Source: an uncultured Bacilli bacterium
Lineage (GTDB): Bacteria > Bacillota_I > Bacilli_A > RF39 > UBA660
Length of the DNA stretch: 5,882 bases
Reading direction: 5' to 3'
NCBI GenBank assembly: GCA_944358275.1
Contig: CALVQZ010000055.1
Location: 1 to 5,882 of the forward strand
The notes below the pieces were generated by a model. That model was given only the letters and a program-made list of their open reading frames with translations, searched no databases and was not told the DNA's origin. A program made the translations under genes and the position numbers. Below are positions 4,168 to 5,882 of the stretch, in pieces. Every line of letters starts with the position of its first letter. Position 1 is the first letter of the stretch.

Positions 4168-5793
4168 ATGTTTGAAGAATTAAAAACTGTGGCTATCTAT
4201 AAACGTGTTAGTACTACTGACCAAGCACGTGAAGGACATTCATTAGAAGAACAAGAAAATAGATTAATACAATATTGTGAAATACGTGGGTATGAAGTTT
4301 ATAAAATCTATACTGATGCGGGTATTAGTGGAAAATCAACTGAAAATAGACCTGCCTATCAACAAATGTTAAAAGATATGAAGAAAAGAAAATTTAATTT
4401 AGTATTAGCATTTAAGATGGATAGAATTAGTAGAAGTGTTATTGATTTAGAAGAATTTTTTAATATTACTAAAAAATATAATTGTGGTATTGAATTTTTA
4501 TATGAAAAAATTGATACAAGTGGTGCAGCAGGAATGATGTTCGCTAGAATGTTAGGTATTTTTGCTCAATTTGAACGTGAACTAATACAAGAAAGAACTC
4601 AAGTTGGTGTAGATAGTGCTGTTAATAAAGGAAATTTTGGTGGTAAACCTGCGTTTGGTTATATAAAAGAAGTTATTAATGGTGAAAAAACTAAAAGATG
4701 GGCTATAAATGAAGAAGAAGCAGAAATTGTTCGTAAAATATTTGAGTTATGTTTACAAGGTATGACTTACACTCAAATTGCCAAATATATAACTGAAAAT
4801 TTTCCACCTTTTACATACACTAAGAAAAATCATAAAACTAATCAAATAGAAACTAAACAAAAGAAATGGAGAGACTGCAATATATGTAAGATTTTAAATA
4901 ATAAAGTATATTATGGTGTATGGGAACATCATAAAAATACTAAAGATAAAGATATTGTAGAGATAGAGGGTAAAATTCCACCTATTATTACTGAAGAAAT
5001 ATTTGATGAGTGTCAATATAGTATTCAAAGAAATAGTAGAAACTATTATAGAAGTAAAAAATATTTATTCATGCAAAAATTAGTATGTCCTAAATGTGGT
5101 AGAATCTTGGCGTGTAATGGAACGAAGAAAAAAACAGGACAAACTTACCTATATTATAAATGTAAAGAATGCAAGATATACTTTAGAGAAGATTATTTGG
5201 AAGAAGTATTAGTAAAAAAACTTGCTGATTTATTAGAATTATATTTAGCATTAGAAAAAAATTATATTGCTATTGATAGTAATACTGCTCAAAAATTAAA
5301 TAGTGGTAAAATTAATCATACTATTAGATTTGCTTTAGATAGCATGATGATAGATAAGAGGATGAATAATACCAACTATAACCTATTAACTCATATATGG
5401 AATAATACTACTTATGAAGTAAAGTGTGATTTTATAAATGAGTATATAGACACAATACAATTAACTTCTAAAAAAGTTAAGAAAAAATCTATAATTGAAA
5501 TTGTAGATTTGAAATTAAAAAAATATAAAGTAAGACAATTCTTTGAAATGAAAGAAAATAATACATTAGATTATAAAAAACTAGATAGTACAGTTAATTA
5601 TTCTGAATTTAGTAATATACAAGAGGCATATCGTTATATTGATGTGCTTAAACAAAAATTTAATATTAAGGTAACTGAAATTTCTGAAAATGAAAAATTT
5701 GCCTTTAATAAAAACATCTTTAGGGTTATAGGAATTAAAAATAAAAATGTTGTTGAGAAAGATAAGTTTTTATTTTTAGAATTAATAACCTAA
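4168..5793 (+). CDS. Large serine recombinase (site-specific integrase)
   Basis: This 541-residue enzyme is of the phage/transposon large serine recombinase type, which integrates and excises elements between short att sites through a phosphoserine intermediate. The catalytic domain spans about 7-155: IYKRVSTTDQ gives Arg13, nucleophile Ser15 and Gln19; KMDRISRS is at 83-90 (Asp85, Arg86, Arg89); AQFERELIQERT at 133-144 begins the long helix. The recombinase domain spans about 160-290 (GKPAFGYI, EAEIVRKIF, WRDCNICKILNNKVYYG). A zinc ribbon has CPKC at 307-310 and KCKEC with Cys332 and Cys335. The rest (345-541) has no long obvious heptad coiled coil, shorter than in many relatives, and ends in an unrecognised tail. 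The start is ATG 4168, 10 nt after AAGGAG (4152-4157); ATG 4161 is out of frame. It lies 108 nt after the helicase gene and is probably the integrase of this element. Confidence 0.94.
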   Translation: MFEELKTVAIYKRVSTTDQAREGHSLEEQENRLIQYCEIRGYEVYKIYTDAGISGKSTENRPAYQQMLKDMKKRKFNLVLAFKMDRISRSVIDLEEFFNITKKYNCGIEFLYEKIDTSGAAGMMFARMLGIFAQFERELIQERTQVGVDSAVNKGNFGGKPAFGYIKEVINGEKTKRWAINEEEAEIVRKIFELCLQGMTYTQIAKYITENFPPFTYTKKNHKTNQIETKQKKWRDCNICKILNNKVYYGVWEHHKNTKDKDIVEIEGKIPPIITEEIFDECQYSIQRNSRNYYRSKKYLFMQKLVCPKCGRILACNGTKKKTGQTYLYYKCKECKIYFREDYLEEVLVKKLADLLELYLALEKNYIAIDSNTAQKLNSGKINHTIRFALDSMMIDKRMNNTNYNLLTHIWNNTTYEVKCDFINEYIDTIQLTSKKVKKKSIIEIVDLKLKKYKVRQFFEMKENNTLDYKKLDSTVNYSEFSNIQEAYRYIDVLKQKFNIKVTEISENEKFAFNKNIFRVIGIKNKNVVEKDKFLFLELIT

Positions 5794-5795
5794 AG

Positions 5796-5882
5796 ATGCG
5801 TAGAATTGACTACAGGGGGTTGACAAATATAACGGAAAGGTGTAAAAATAAAAATTGGGAATTGCCTTTAAAATCGTGCCAT
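5796..5882 (+). other. Short open frame running off the right edge
   Basis: An ATG at 5796 opens a frame of 29 codons to the window end (beginning MRRIDYRGL, later NKNWELPLK). It has no ribosome binding site and begins 2 nt after the recombinase stop. On the minus strand another frame is open from the right edge for 23 codons to a TAG near 5812. Neither is recognised, and each is too short to call a gene. The segment is the most likely place for an attachment site because it directly follows the integrase gene. Confidence 0.25.
5820..5849 (+). promoter_or_regulatory. Possible promoter downstream of the large recombinase
   Basis: A perfect -35 TTGACA (5820-5825) is followed 17 bp later by TAAAAA (5843-5848), a four-of-six -10. 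It would drive transcription out of the right edge. It may belong to the flank beyond the element end, or be an outward promoter; the next gene is not visible. Confidence 0.35.

Larger units (their letters stand above)
396..5882. mobile_element. Probable integrated mobile element, ends not located
   Basis: Two serine recombinases, a PIF1-like helicase, a transposase-derived DNA-binding protein and two orphans sit between an apparently chromosomal gene with its own terminator on the left and an unidentified flank on the right. Large serine recombinase genes usually lie at one end of their element next to an att site, so the right end is expected close to 5794-5882. No direct repeat of useful length shared by the left (309-513) and right (5794-5882) flanks was found by eye, so the boundaries given are placeholders. 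The element could extend beyond the window on the right. Confidence 0.45.

Noticed and set aside
309..5882. Target-site direct repeats marking both ends of the element
   Set aside because: Comparing 309-513 with 5794-5882 by eye gave only 6-mers such as AGGTGT, no more than chance.

Overview
The window is very A+T-rich DNA in the standard genetic code: all genes end in TAA or TAG and Trp is TGG. Strong Shine-Dalgarno sites (AGGAGG, AAGGAG), sigma-A type promoters, short-stem/U-run terminators and the gene families present all point to a low-GC Bacillota (Firmicutes) host, of Clostridia or Bacilli type. The species cannot be named from the sequence.

Layout. (1) Positions 3-308 hold the 3' end of a gene ending in a bacterial Ig-like domain, closed by a convincing rho-independent terminator at 360-395; this looks like host chromosome. 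(2) Positions 396-513 are non-coding and carry repeated TTTGAAAA/TTTTCAAA motifs arranged around a small palindrome. (3) Positions 514-1364 are a two-gene unit: a 79-residue unknown protein and a 202-residue small serine recombinase (resolvase/invertase type), 2 nt apart. (4) Positions 1401-2021 on the minus strand encode a 206-residue protein resembling the bipartite DNA-binding region of an IS630-type transposase with no catalytic domain, read from a near-consensus promoter at 2042-2070. (5) Positions 2071-2254 are a structured intergenic region with a terminator-like hairpin and two mutually exclusive small hairpins. (6) Positions 2255-5793 on the plus strand run: a charged 108-residue orphan, a PIF1-like SF1 helicase, then a 541-residue large serine recombinase. 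A 51-bp inverted-repeat structure surrounding TATAAT hexamers lies between the last two. (7) Positions 5794-5882 are the flank downstream of the large recombinase, with a possible promoter and a short open frame running off the edge.

Interpretation. The gene content (two unrelated-size serine recombinases, a helicase, a transposase-derived DNA-binding protein and two small orphans) is that of an integrated mobile element, with the large serine recombinase as the probable integrase near its right end and the Ig-domain gene as probable left flank. No conjugation, phage structural, resistance or recognisable replication-initiation gene is visible, so the class of element is unresolved. The most unusual parts are the stand-alone IS630-type DNA-binding protein and the non-coding repeats that may be its binding sites or those of the recombinases.
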